DNA of 64,000 bases from Onchocerca volvulus (lineage: Eukaryota > Nematoda > Chromadorea > Rhabditida > Onchocercidae): the NCBI GenBank assembly GCA_000499405.2, contig HG738138.1, positions 7,562,888-7,626,887 of the forward strand, in the 5' to 3' direction. This document shows positions 13,601 to 26,233 of this stretch, piece by piece. A program made the position numbers and the translations under genes. Each line of letters opens with the position of its first letter. Positions within the stretch are counted from its first letter, which is position 1. Below the pieces are notes generated by a model. That model searched no databases. It was not told the DNA's origin and was given only the letters and a program-made list of their open reading frames with translations.

Positions 13601-16241
13601 AAATTAAGTGTTTGAAGGATCAAATCCGCATTTTACCTCTTAATGCATTGCAACCAGTTTTAAATGAGTTTTTTTTTCGTACCATAACAGAAAGATAACA
13701 ACAGAAAAATTACTGATAAAAAGTGAAAACTATTAATCACTTTCAACTGGACATTTTTGAATTAATTTGGATTTAAATTCTATAAGCTTGTATTATAATT
13801 AAGCAAGAAAAAAGGAAATTTAAAAGCAACGAAAAGAAATGAGTTTGTTTAAAGAGAATTTATGGATACCACTAAACAGAATTCACTTCTCAGAAAAAAT
13901 ACTGTTTATTACTGCTATTTTTTCTTTTTTTTTTTTGAACAATGATCGTAATTTGATTGATTTAGTGAGCAAAATTACAAGTAATAATGAAAAACATTTG
14001 AGATTTGAACAGTTTATGAACGCAACCTTCATTTTTTTCACTAACTTTTAATTATCGAGCATCGTATCTTCTTTTCAACTATCCAAATAAAATGCACAGG
14101 CAAAATATTGCTACTGACACTCCCTGCTGTAATGAAATTTCCCACATTGGATATGTAATGCAATAGAAAATCCTTGTTACAATTTCAGAATTTTTGTGGT
14201 AACTGTATGAAACCTATTTTAAATTTGAAGTTTTCAAACTTTACCAAATTTCTGATTTATAGCGAAGTTTAATCAGGTAAATGACAAATTATCTTTCCGC
14301 CCCATTGATTGCTTGTTAAAATTGAAAATCTTGAAAAGTCAGATAATTTTTCTTCCAAAAAATAAACCTTCAAAAACTAGGATAATTACTCTCATTGCGA
14401 TACTTACTGATTTGTAGTGAACGCATCACACGACAAAAATTTAAAGTCTAAGGAATGGAGTGCTATGTTCCAGCAAACTTTCCTTACTTTTCTTTTATTT
14501 ACTCATTTTTTATAGATAAAACGGGAAAAAAAATTGTACGAAGCAACAGTAGAACTAATGAAATTTTCATATTTCAGACGTAAATGTGAGATTTAATTCA
14601 TCCTCAACAGATAGACGGACAGAATTTGGAAGAAAACGCAATAATAAAGGCTAAATTTCTAAAATTATCTTTGCAACAAAACATATGTTGTGTTGTGTAT
14701 GTGCGCTTCTGTATTCTGTTAAGAAGGAAATTTCAATGCGATATGGCAAAAATAGCTAATTAGAAACCAGTTTGACTGCTTAGTGGCAATGGAAGCAAAA
14801 CATTCGAATAAGTTGGGAAGAAACAGATAAGAAATAAACATGTATGCGACCCGAAGTGAACTAGTTTCGCCGATGATATTTCTCTTCCCTTACAATTTGA
14901 AGTTTTTTCCAACTTTTTTTTCTCACAATTAGATAGCAAAAAATAATTTTAAAAATTGAAAAAGGTAACTGTGTACTTCGATGATTAAACAAGATTTCTT
15001 CCTTTTTTTTTTTTCTCTCTGTCGAAAATGGAGAAATTGATACACGCTAGGAATGCACATTTCCATGTCAGTTTGCTTGACAGTGCTGTATTATTTATTC
15101 GATTTGATAGATTGATTAAAACAAAAACTACGATTTTCCATTAAATTTGGTGAGCGAATTCTTAAGACCAGCATGAATTAAGCTACAAATACTCAATTCT
15201 CAACTGTAACAACTTAAAACCTAAAATCCCAACTGTTTCATCCCGTAAAGAGTCAAAATTCGATATGTGCTTTTCTCTAATATCACAATTTATCACATAT
15301 CAAACTGCAACTGATCATTCACAAGGATATACTAATTAATTTCATGAAAAATTGAATTTTTTATTATTCAGCAACTTCATTTAGCCAACTTTATACAATA
15401 AGAATTAACTACGATGCATATTTCTTTTAAAGAATGCGTGCATCAGTCTGATTGCAAAACATATGAAAACAAAAAGAGAACGCATTTTTAATGAACATTG
15501 AAGAAAATGTTTTAACAACTGCTAGCAATTTATTTTTGACAAGATGAAATATTTATTCATGACTGAATACTGCAAATGGTTGTGGTAGCAACAATCAATC
15601 AATCAACTTTCTATTACACAAGAAACCAACAGTAATTGGAAATGCTTTGATTCGGCGGTATAATGATTGAAAGATTACAATACGTACGCATGCGTCTGTG
15701 TGTGTATTGTTGAGTGTTTGCATGCATACTTAACTAATTCACTGCTTTCTTTATATATTTGATGTATAATGTGGTTAGGTCACTATCCTATCATAATGTC
15801 TTGCCAGTTGACATTCCTGAAAAACAAGTAACAGATATCAAGTTTGCCGAGTAGTTGCTAAATGGTCGGTAACTGTAGCACCGAAAAAACACCGGTATGC
15901 ATGTCTTTAGTGTAGCTTGTCCTTTCCACCATGTTCACCACCACGATGTCAAACATCGGCGATATGCACGTAACGGTGAGACATCGAAGACATGCAAAAT
16001 GGAAGAAAACTATTTGCTGGATGGCTGGATGAGGATGACCCATCGATTAATTAACCAGTTTTTAAAACGGATCAGTACTTTACGTCCTATCCTTAAAATT
16101 GAAAAAAAAAATTGGAGAGGAGAGAACGAATGGCAGCAGGGTTGATTGGTTAGTTTAATTTGTGGTAGAAAGTGGGAGGACCGTTGAGGTGAATTGTCAG
16201 CTAGATTTTTCAGGGGTGGAGAGCAACAAAAGACAGACTGC
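7602..16241. other. Long gene-poor region, 8.6 kb
   Basis: About 8.6 kb of AT-rich DNA between GTF2H4 and the collagen. I see no exon set with conserved protein motifs on either strand, no tRNA-like cloverleaf and no recognisable transposon ORF. Homopolymer T runs occur near 9419, 12688, 13925 and 15007. A 68-codon minus-strand frame at 10914-11120 has mixed composition but no family I recognise, and I left it out. The stretch could hold distal regulatory DNA for the collagen or unseen noncoding RNA. Confidence 0.6.
7805..7810 (+). terminator. Poly(A) signal AATAAA for GTF2H4
   Basis: AATAAA about 204 bases after the GTF2H4 TAA is the nearest consensus signal downstream. Confidence 0.5.
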
Positions 16242-16249
16242 TATAAAAT
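16242..16249 (+). promoter_or_regulatory. TATA box of the cuticle collagen gene
   Basis: TATAAAAT lies 46 bases upstream of the collagen ATG and is preceded by GC-richer sequence. Transcription starting about 25-30 bases downstream would leave a short 5' UTR. A TTTTTCAG acceptor at 16207-16214 lies upstream of the TATA box, so it is unlikely to be the trans-splice site of a TATA-driven transcript. Confidence 0.6.
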
Positions 16250-16294
16250 AGGATAGTTGAAGTGGTCTCTCAAAGCACTCGCAAAAATCAAATC

Positions 16295-18545
16295 ATGCAT
16301 GAGGCGAAAATTATCGCGCTGGTTGCTGCAGCATGCAGCGCCATGGCAATTTTATCATGCGTGCTGGTAATACCGTCACTTTACAACGCTATCAACGAGG
16401 TGATTATTCGTGATTATCACAGAGTTTATCTTTCTTTCATAAAATATTGTCATTGGTTTTTATTCATCTTGCTTATCACTGAATTAATGCAATTTGAATG
16501 CTTTTTTGCATTCCTCTCTCACTTTAATTTAGCTGCGACTCTTCCTTAGGAGAATTACAAATTAGTTACATTCATCTAAACTAGTTATATTCATCTAAAC
16601 TTTGTTATAACATAATTATAAATAAATTATTTCAATCTTGAAGCAAAATTTTATTTCATTTTCTAAAAACACCTTAAATACTTCTAAGAAACATTCCTTT
16701 CACTAACGAACATCATCCGTTTGTGTTCTATCTCCGTTTCCATTTTTAATATCAGTTAATGAATTTCGTCTTCAATTCTTGCGTCTTTCACTCAAAAAAT
16801 CCGGTTGGTGAGAAACATCATTCCATTATTCAGTGATAAAATATACTTGTAAAGATCGCAAGAAAATGTAATTCATCGTTTGAAAATTTACGGATTTCAT
16901 CCTTTTCAAAAACCATTGCTTGCTGCATTCGCTATTGACCTGTCATTAGCTGATTTTATTCAGTCCGAATATTTGAAATCATGCTGCAAATATTTAAAAA
17001 TCTAAATAAAAAATAAGTAAAAAAAATAAACAGAAAAAATTTGTTTTTTTAATGAAAATAAAAAGTGAAAAATAGAGAAGTAATAAAAAAAAATTTTTAC
17101 TTTCATTGTAATAAATAGGTTGCAGTAAAAGTACTTACCGGTAAATGAGGAGCTGTCATTACAGCTGGATATTTTTGCGACCCACAAAAACATCTTTTTT
17201 TTTTTTACGATACTGGGAAAATATTAGTCTTTCTGAACTTCATTTTTCTTTTCAGTCGTGAAGAAATTGTGAAGATTAGAGAGTTTCAGTATACTAAATA
17301 GCAACTAAGAGAAATCATTGATATTGATTTCTAGATTTAAATTGTTAAAATTAAAATACTTTCTTCCGATTTGAAAGTCCTGTTTTTTTATAAAGGATAG
17401 AATATAAAAAGACATAACGTCGATTAGTAGTTTCTCACTATCTAATTCAGGTGATTTGCTATGTCCATTTTTATTTTATTCGAAATTCCACCAGAAAAGC
17501 TGACTCGAAGTTACTTTAGTTTCAGCCTATCAGGCAAATCCTAGGAATCTAGATTTAAAAAAAGCATTTATTTTGACAGGTACATGATGCAGTGATAGAT
17601 GGTGTACAAGTTTTCCGGGTCGAGACCGATTCAGCGTGGACCGAGCTCATGGATGTACAAATTAGCGTGATGCCACCGAGTAAACCACGCGAAAATCCCT
17701 TTAAAAGCATTTTCCGTAAGAAGAGGCAAGATTTCTCTGGTTTGCCGGATTACTGTCACTGTGAACCGATCAAGATCACCTGTCCTCCGGGACCACCCGG
17801 TCCACCTGGTGAACCCGGAAGTGATGGTCGTAAGTTTTTCTATATCGTTAGAGATTCATAAATTACAGTACATGTGCAGTTTTTCTAATCTAAAATTTTA
17901 CAATTTCTTTCATCTCACTTCGAAATATTAACGATCCACTTTTCTGTTTTTACATCCTTAAATTCTATTTGCAAAATCTGACATTTATTTGGATTATTTG
18001 CAGCACCTGGGCCACCTGGGCCTCCGGGAGAAGATAACACTGTAACATATGCACCGCTGACTTGTCCTCCTGCTGATACTACTTGTATCAAATGTCCAGC
18101 AGGCCCAGCCGGACCGCCAGGAGTGGATGGTGAGCCAGGACCAGTGGGACCCGATGGTCCACCAGGACTGCCAGGACCAGCAGGAAGTGACGGTAAACCT
18201 GGACCACCAGGACCAGTCGGTGATGCAGGCGCACCAGGAGAAATGGGACCACCTGGTAAAGCAGGACCACCCGGAAAAGACGGGGAGAGAGGAAAAGGTG
18301 AACGAGGACCTCAAGGACCGTCTGGACCACCAGGACCACCTGGTCCCGCTGGTCCGGATGGTGAAAAAGGACCAGATGGACAACCAGGTCCTGCAGGACC
18401 AGCCGGTCCTCCAGGAAAAGATGGACTTGCTGGAGCAGATGGGAAACCTGGATTACCTGGCGGTCCGGGCCTTCCAGGAAATGATGCAGCATATTGCCCG
18501 TGTCCACCACGTTCTGCTGTATTCATCAGTCGTTTCACTCAATAA
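16295..18545 (+). CDS. Nematode cuticle collagen
   Basis: Secreted structural collagen of the exoskeleton, made by hypodermis around moults. Three exons (16295-16399, 17580-17829, 18004-18545) join in phase to 298 residues. Residues 1-35 contain a hydrophobic signal/anchor segment ([20 protein letters not shown]). Homology box A follows (FRVETDSAW, about 47-55), then a furin-type site RKKR at 81-84. A cysteine cluster ([11 protein letters not shown]) leads into Gly-X-Y repeats beginning about residue 106. The triple helix is split near residue 125 by a cysteine-bearing interruption ([13 protein letters not shown]), and a long Gly-Pro-rich block ends with YCPCPPRS and a short tail. Length and layout fit the N-acetylneuraminate-free, roughly 300-residue cuticle collagen class; which dpy/sqt/rol/col subgroup it belongs to cannot be settled by eye. 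The exon 2 to 3 join keeps the Gly-X-Y register exactly. Confidence 0.95.
16564..16601. repeat. 19-bp tandem duplication in collagen intron 1
   Basis: Two head-to-tail copies of AGTTACATTCATCTAAACT (second copy with C to T at one position) lie in the first collagen intron. Confidence 0.7.
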
Positions 18546-21397
18546 CGAGAAATTTCTAAAACCATTCTCAAAAAGTTCACAATGAAATCAATAGTTATCG
18601 TATTAAATTTTCAAGATTTTTTGATCGAAGAATCTTTAAAATCCAATAAAGAAATATATAAAATTTGCATAGAATATGAAGAATAAAAGCATGGTAAAAT
18701 GAGTTCGACAGTTACATCACTAAGAATGGCCGCCTTATGGGATCATTAGAGACGGTACAGATGCAATATCATTTAATCTGTACTTATATCGAAATACTGT
18801 TAAAAAAGACTGATTGTAATACAGAATTTTAGTTTGACCACTTGATCAATTAAAAAGTAAATCCTCGATCTGCTCGAATCTCCAGTTTTCAAAGATTTTC
18901 CAAAATCTTATCTCAGTAAGAGTGAAGGGTAAATATCATATGATTGAGGGAACACTCAGACATATTCGGATAACTTAGGTTATAACTACTTGAAGCTCCA
19001 TGTTTTGCATCCATAGCAGTCTTGGTGTTTGTTCTTTCTCATCCATCGAATTTCAGATAAAATTGAAGTTTTCGGATAGTTTTAAGCTAAGATTTCAGTT
19101 TGCAAATTAAAAGTTTTGGAATATTCTCACTGCGACAATATATCAAATTCAAGAAGACTAAATTGTGAAGTACAACTTCATCATCAGACAGAGGATAGCA
19201 ATTCGTGCCAGTTTCATTATTGAGTCATGCTCCTGGTATTAGCATCGAGAAGGCATGCATTTTCGACTATATAATAAGAGTTCTCTTACGTTTTGTTTGA
19301 CATGCTTTGTGTTGAAGTGGTAGCTCGAGAATACTTGCCAGCTTTGTGGAAAAAAACCAATAGGACAAACTAATATGAATAATGTGGAATTCCAATAAAG
19401 TTACATCCAATTTCACTGCAATGTTTTCGAAGATAGAATTTACGAAACATAATTCATAACTTTAAGTCATTCGAGCTTTCTTCTAATGTCTTTTTCAACA
19501 ACTCAATAATTTCTTTGATAATAGCTTTTGTTATTGCTAATAATAAATTCTACCAAATGCCCAATGATACACTGATGTTTCCATGCAAGCATTAGTCAAT
19601 CTTTAATCTATATCGATGAAAAGTAAAATACATCAAAACTATGTCTGCCTTAATCGGGCTAGAAGTTCAAATTTTCGAGGAAACGAAATTATCACAATCC
19701 AATAAAATGGTTCGAAACCTCGAAATATAAAATTATTCCACCACCACTTTGCGAATAACTGCCATATTTTCAAGGATTCAGAACCATGATTTCATGAACG
19801 CAGAAAACGAATTTTCTCAATCAAAATAAATTTAAAATCCGATCAAAATTCAAGTTTTTACTACCGAATTGATTTATTCATTTTTATCCAATGAATTCAT
19901 TATCCCTTACCAAGAAACCAATAATTGTTATTCTTTGTTTTCCTTTTTTTCTCATGCTCCCCTTCTGTGAAACATCAAAAAACAGATATGTTCGATAGAA
20001 CAATGATAAAACGTTTGACCGCATTCTATTATCGAAAGTTTGTCCTGATTATATGTATTTTTTGTGAAGATAATTTATATACATAAAAAAGCTGTCCTTT
20101 ACATAGTGGATAATTATGTAATGAAAATAACACAGCGAAAATGAAAAAAACATGGTCCAACAACTGGGAAGAGTTGCATTCTCGGGAAGGAAATCAGAAC
20201 AGCTCGACCAATGTTAACAATTGTAGATACTTGAGTAATTAATGAGATCATACATAATCGTAAATACAATAAGACTGTAACACATTTTCATTCTCGAAAT
20301 ATTTTGAAAAAGTAATAAATCATAAAAAATTTAGAACATAGGAAGTGCATAGCTCTTCAGAAAAATGAATGTCAATTAGGTAATATCAGGAGTGTACCTA
20401 AATTTTACTGATATTATTTTCAGAATAATTACCACCGACCAGCAATTTATGAAACTGTTCACTTCTAAAAGGAAAACTTATAATTTAGTGAATGAAGTAA
20501 TAAAGCCTAAACAATAAACAATTGCTGTTTTATGATATTAACATCGTATTGAAAAGTTTCTTTTGAAAAGTAATTCAGTAACGCATATTTCAATCTTTTG
20601 TTGTCTCAAGACTCTCTTTTTCCTTTCCCCTTAATCCGCTTATATAATTTTCTTTCATTTCTTTTTTTTTTTTAAACTATCCTTTATAAATGTTGCAGTA
20701 ATTAATTAATTAGTTTTGTTGCAACAAACAAATTTTTCGACAAGTTGTGTTGATTATTTAAACAGCTTATGCACACATAAATGTAATTATGGCCATATAT
20801 TCGTGTCCGCTTCAGTATCTCTAGTATTTCGAGAAATTCATTCGAAACATTCCGATTATAGATTTCATTTCGGTAGGACTTTCTTCAAGCACATTTAAAA
20901 CAATCTTCACTCCTAAACTTTGATCAAGTTATATTGCAAATCTACATAAACAGGTGAAATTACTCTGATGCGATTTTGGAAGTACGATATAAAGGAACGA
21001 AATTTTATTCAAGTAATCGTAAAGCGCAACTATGCAATTATTGATTAAAAAATGGAAAATATAGGTGAGAATATTATCCAGTATTTCCTTAAATAAGAAG
21101 GAATGGCATACAGCATTTCCAAACACTCACGAAGATTGAAGATGTTTTTGCAATCTTTTGTTCATAAAACTAGAAGATTTTTTAAATAATAAATCAATCA
21201 ATTCACATGCGAACTCAAATTCAAAGCTTCATCAATGCCGCAGCGAATATATTGATCAGGAAAGTTAGTTCATATCATAATTGAATAAATCAAAGTTGAT
21301 GAAGAGAAGTAGGAAATGTAGGAATTCCGCTTATTTTAAACAAAGCAATCTAACAAGAAGTTACCAGAAATGAAAATACCATTTTTATTGTCACTAA
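18546..21397. other. Gene-poor region after the collagen
   Basis: About 2.85 kb of AT-rich sequence holding the collagen 3' UTR. I see no conserved coding exon, no RNA gene and no mobile-element ORF in it. Confidence 0.6.
18645..18650 (+). terminator. Poly(A) signal AATAAA for the collagen
   Basis: AATAAA lies 100 bases after the collagen TAA, a normal distance for a nematode 3' UTR. Confidence 0.6.
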
Positions 21398-22238
21398 TCT
21401 ATATAAATGAAAATGTAAATGCTCCTTGTTCGTTTCCGTAAAAATCCGGAAGTTCTGCACCGACTGCTTTCAAATTTTGATACAATCTTGCATTTAAATA
21501 GACGCATGCTTTTATATACTCATACTTACTTTTTTCACGTGTCACGTCCGTGAAAACTAGAAGTAAATGAAGGGGCGGGGTTTACTGACTCCGCCTTCCT
21601 TTTTTTCTCTCATTCTCCTTCTTCCTCCCATTTCTCTCCTTCTTTTCCTGAGTAAAAGATACAATTAGTAATAATAATAATAATTAATAATAATAGGAAA
21701 CAATGACAATAAGGAATAATAAGTAGTAATAAATAATAATAAATAATAATGGATAATAATAAAGAACACTGAATGATAATAAATTCCTTTGTAACCCTTA
21801 ACTAGGGTCAATGTCGATGACCCTTGCGCGCCAACAAAGGCGCCTTTTTCTATCATTTTATACAGGGATTTCAACGGGAGCGGTTTAATGCTCAGATTCG
21901 GGTTTTTTCCCTTTATATCGTTTTCTCCTCTTTTAATTCAATAAATTTATCATAAAGTTTGTATTATTGATTTGTAATTATTGCGTAATAAGTAATAAGG
22001 AATAATTAAAAATAGCAACGCGTCTACAAAAACATGCGCGTATTCGAATGCAACTTTGTATCGGAATTTCAAAGCAATAAGTAAGGACTTCCGATCTGTA
22101 AGATTTTGAATTAATATAAATAAGACGCGTTTTTACGAACTTTCGGAGGTTTAAGATTTTTGTACAAACGAACATTGATGTTTTTATTTATATAGATTAG
22201 CTGGATCCGCCAAGCTCCTCGTGGCCGGTACCAGCTAG
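21398..22238 (+). mobile_element. Helitron-like non-autonomous transposon
   Basis: Rolling-circle transposon relic of about 841 bp. The left end starts TC right after an A (A|TCTATATAAATGAAAATG) and runs into GTTCGTTTCCGTAAAAATC and a stretch with GCTTTCAAATTTTGATACAA, wording I associate with Helitron 5' ends. The right end has a stem-loop (AGCTGG...CCAGCT with inner GCCA...TGGC, 22199-22236) followed by CTAG and then T, the expected Helitron 3' end and insertion dinucleotide. Just inside the hairpin, TTTATTTATATAGATTAG is an inverted copy of the left terminus. No Rep or helicase ORF fits, so it would depend on an autonomous partner. The middle contains an AAT/ATT-rich microsatellite. Family placement is from memory of end structure, not a search. 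Confidence 0.75.
21668..21775. repeat. AAT-rich microsatellite inside the Helitron-like element
   Basis: An imperfect run of AAT/ATA triplets of about 100 bp with scattered interruptions (AGG, GTAG). It explains the apparent open frame on the minus strand here, which I do not call a gene. Confidence 0.8.
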
Positions 22239-22813
22239 TAGACAGTAAAATTTATCATTTGACAGTGATGGGCAAAAGCTTCACTGAGAAGTTAAAAAGT
22301 GGCCATGATTCATGGAAAAAACATTTTTCATTTTTTCAAACGATTTCCATTCCTTGATGAGATGAAATTCTGATTTAACATTAATAGTTTCTTTTGTGTT
22401 CAATTTTACTGATTCTTAAAAGTTAAATTTCACAGTCGAAATCCCTCTATTGCAGTTTATCAATATTTCTCGTACTGAAAACATTCAGTTATGAGATGAA
22501 CAAATTAAATGAAACGACATATGATTAAACTACATATAATTTAGCTAGCCGGCAGATTCAATATTATAATGATCAACAACAAAGACGCTTTATTTGGGGG
22601 ACCTGAGGACAAGGAGAGCTGACACTTAAAAGACTTACTCTTTACAATACATGAACATAGACAAGTGATTGTACAAATTTCCATAATTTAAATAATTGGT
22701 CCTGAAACAATTTCGTGGTTACGGTTGATGTGTTTATGTGGAGGATTGTTGTGGTACAGAATAGGATGATGTTGAAGTTGTGGTGCCTTCTTGTTTTGGT
22801 TTTTTCGTATTAG
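22239..22813. other. Intergenic, upstream of HIKESHI
   Basis: About 570 bp between the Helitron-like element and HIKESHI. It presumably holds the HIKESHI promoter, but I see no TATA box or other clear motif. Confidence 0.5.
22801..22813 (+). promoter_or_regulatory. Candidate spliced-leader acceptor of HIKESHI
   Basis: TTTTTCGTATTAG ends in AG directly before the start ATG. In nematodes an AG acceptor this close to the start usually marks trans-splicing of a spliced leader. Inferred from position and pyrimidine content. Confidence 0.45.
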
Positions 22814-24497
22814 ATGGAAGATCAAGAACCAAAGGTATTTGGAGTAATTGTGGCTGGTCGCCCGGTAAGATATATGTTTTTGTTCTTTTTAAAAAATGCG
22901 CATTTCCAATAGTAGTGTCTGCTATCTTGGTATCGCATTCGACATGCGTTACATCACATACTGATGGTAGAATACTCGGAAGTACTTGTTCCAGCTAAAC
23001 TACTAATTGCGGAAGTGTGTGAGTTTCGAACCATAATTCCTAAATTACCATTTAATTGAGTTATCAAGGTTTATCGTTAATTTTCTGGATATTTTTAAAA
23101 CACTGGACTTGTAGCTGTATTGTTCAGCTAATGATTCGCTTTTTAGATCCAGACAGATTTTGTTCAAGTGAGCAAAACAGAATTTGTTATTGAAGTGGCT
23201 GATTCTTGTTCAGCAAATCATGTTGTCGTATTCTTAACAGGTGTTGCACCGTTTCCTGTAGACACAGGCGGCACTGGTATGTGGTCATATTTGTGATAAA
23301 TTTTATTAGTTATTGTGATGTGCTGAGATTCTGGTTTTTAGTTAATCCGATGTCTTTACATTAAATAACATATCATGGTATAAAAAAAATCATCTCAGAG
23401 CTTATCTAAAAAGAAAGAGTTCCATTTTTATTCCTTAGTAATTATCCAGAATTTTTAGTTTATATTCGGTGGCCAAAAATCGGAATCGAAACGAATTGGC
23501 ATTACCTCGGATACATTGCAAATGATAAGCCGAGCGCTATATTTCGAGTTGCTCAAGTATAAATTCAAGTGCATAGGAAGTGTGAACTCATAGATATTTT
23601 ATTTTATGAAGTAGTTCCTGAGAGAAATAAATTTATCCATCGCTAGTAATCATTATAGCTCTGCTAGAAATTATATATTGAGAATAATTTGCAGAGAATG
23701 AGATATTTTTAGAGGTCCTTTTTTTTTCTTTTTTTTTCAAGATTAGCAGTCTTTCTAATTTTAGCTTCATAAAATGGATGCTGTGCATGATGGTCTATTC
23801 ATATCGAACTTACCGATGAATGTGAATGCAGCTGGCAATGCTCAAATTGGTATCAGTGTAGAACCACTTGCAGTTATCACAAGCAAAGTTCCTGCCGAAG
23901 GGACGACAATTAGTCAACAGGTGTGAAATAATTTAAGAGAACTTTGGGGAATATAAACACAATGTGGGAGCGGATCTAATTGGACTGGGTTAAAACATGT
24001 TGAGGTGGATATGCAGATACAGCATTAGCAAAACGAACAAATCAAAAAAACACTGCCGCGTTTTGGCTGAAAAAACTAAATAATTTAAGATATATTTGAC
24101 TGGTAAATTAATTTCTTTTTTCTGATATTTGACATCGTGAGGTTCTTTTGAAAGGTTTACGAACGGCCTTGTATATGGTGCAGTATTGCTTTTTCTGCGA
24201 AGAAAATGGCTTATAGGTAATATTATGTATTGATCTGGAATAAGCACATAGTTAGCTTTCTTAAATTCTCATTGCTATGTAATTTCTGTGACTTTGCAGT
24301 CATCATTTATGGAGTTCGCAGAAAAGATGTTGCAAAATTTTGTTAACCATCTACAGTCATTTGCTGTCCGTTTACCTCGGCCAGAAAATCCTGGAGAATC
24401 CACGGACTTCATTTCGGCTTCTGCAGTACAGAGTTGGTATACTAACTTTTCCCGGCGTTTACAACAAAATCCCGAATTCTGGAAATGCCTTTTATGA
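22814..24497 (+). CDS. HIKESHI: Hikeshi, nuclear import carrier for HSP70
   Basis: Hikeshi carries ATP-bound HSP70 through nuclear pores during heat stress and binds FG-nucleoporins. Five exons (22814-22864, 23147-23276, 23459-23556, 23765-23920, 24300-24497) join in phase to 210 residues; the human protein has 197. The N-terminal domain shows FGVIVAGRP, NHVVVFLTGVAPFP, YIRWPKIGIETNWHYLGYI and NDKPSAIFRVAQL. The middle shows GNAQIGISVEPL. The C-terminal domain shows FAEKMLQNFVNHLQSFAV and WYTNFSRRLQQNPEFWK, matching the human order throughout. The hydrophobic FG-binding face around VVVFLTG is kept. The start is the only in-frame ATG near the conserved FGxxVAGR and sits directly behind a possible trans-splice acceptor. 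Identity is very firm. Confidence 0.95.
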
Positions 24498-26233
24498 ACT
24501 TTTCGTTTTTTGTCTTGTTCCTGCTACAAGAATTGTTACCAATACCATAATTGGTCATTCAATATTTAATTTCATTTATTTGCCGTAAAAGAAATGGGTC
24601 GTGAAGTTTTCACTTTTTTTTTTTTTTTTTTTAAAATTCTTGTTCAATTCCATTTTCACTGGTCATTTATATCACGTTTGTATCTATAATTGTTCATTTT
24701 CTTATCATAGTTTAATTCATTATATGTTATAAGTGATATTGTTCTTCAAAAATAGTGCAAAGAATTTTGTGGCGAATCTTGCAGAATGTTTTTGGAATTT
24801 GATGCAATTAAAATTACATTCGATTTATCTTCATTTTATGCAAACTGTAGACTACAGATCAAAATATCGAATCCTCTCGTTATTGTTGTTTGTAGGAGAA
24901 TATATTTTAATTTAGGTGAAAGTGTATCACCGTTCTTATGTTATTAGTTTTGCCAGATTATTTAATTAAAGAAATTTTACTTGCCAAAATGATGTATTCA
25001 GTTTGGTCATAGTATAAATGCGTTGTGCTTTCGAAGTTCAATTTTAATAAATATCATTGAAAAGTGAATTTCAGAAATGCTAGCATTAGTTTGCTGGTTT
25101 ATTTCTCGTCTTATCCTTTACTGTTTCTAATCTTGAGCAATCTTGTCGTCGAGATGTTAATATTTGTGACATCTACAAAAAGTATTACTGTTTGCATGGT
25201 AAAATCAAACGACTGGATTTATGGTCGCTTAGGTTTTGGTATATCATGTTGTGAAGGAGCGATCTTTAGTTCGAATATTCTGTGATCTAGTATTTGCCTC
25301 TTCCTTTTGGCTTTTTTAGCTGGGTAACTTAAGTCATCATTTTGTGATTTACTGTAAGCGAGTTACCGTATTTTCAAGGTGAATGCTATGATCGGTATAG
25401 TTTTTCGAGGATCGGTAGTATTGGACGTGCGAAAGGGAGAAAGAGGGTTAGGAAAGAGGAAAAATGGTAGATAACTGAGGTGAAATTATCCCAGTTTTTA
25501 GTGAATCCCGTAGTTATGACCAAGAATTGAGCCTGTCTTCGGCAATTTCGATTAAGTGCGATTAGTCTTCAAAGCATAGTGCAGTTATGAGCTCTATGCC
25601 ATTGATGTAAATCGAAATGTGGATTGAAATATGTTAGTGGCAACTGTTAACGCCACAACAAAATGATTTCATGAAAGTGGTGTTATATTAGTTACAGAAA
25701 TTCGTACAAACTAAAGTGACTCATCGAGCATACCATGCAAATGTGATTTGCTGAGAAAGGATATGTCCGAAAGATTCCTTAGGCTAATTTAAATTCTGGA
25801 AAGTGAGTTAACTGCACTGTGCCAAGGAATCATTCTATGAAATGCAGTTTTTCATTGCCAAGTTATTGTATGATATTGGAGAAGACATCATTTGGAAGAT
25901 CGTCATTATAATTTATAATTATTAAAGGAAATCGCTTTTCTTTTAGACGACAAATTCTTTGCATGCACTACGAACTTTTTCAATTCTAATCGTGCGTTAA
26001 AACTAGTTGGTTTAAGTGATACCAGTTCAAGAGATTAAGAGATTATCTAGCAATAGTAGTACTCAGCCGAGATAGAATCTTTTAAATTCTGAATTAATCA
26101 TGGTTTTCTTTGTTGCTTGTATTTTTGTTTGCTCATATTGATGTTCTCTTTCATGATGTTATTGTCCTATGTGTCATGATTTAGATTACCGTTATGTTAT
26201 CTTTAATTCAAAAGGTAAATGAAAATGTTTTAG
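24498..26233. other. Intergenic, HIKESHI to coiled-coil gene
   Basis: AT-rich spacer of about 1.7 kb with a T20 run at 24613-24632. Open frames near 24733-24915 and 25064-25285 give hydrophobic, Phe/Leu/Ser-rich translations without conserved motifs, so I call no gene. Confidence 0.6.

Noticed and set aside
15897..16145. His/Met-rich frame upstream of the collagen
   Set aside because: No motif; overlaps the collagen upstream region and a minus-strand frame equally lacking support.
16207..16214. TTTTTCAG as a trans-splice site for the collagen
   Set aside because: It lies upstream of the TATA box, so it should not be in the transcript.
18123..18585. Long open frames overlapping the last collagen exon in other frames and on the minus strand
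   Set aside because: They are shadows of the GC-rich Gly-X-Y repeat; only the frame with strict Gly every third residue is coding.
21665..21874. 69-codon minus-strand frame rich in Tyr and Ile
   Set aside because: It lies in the AAT microsatellite inside the Helitron-like element.
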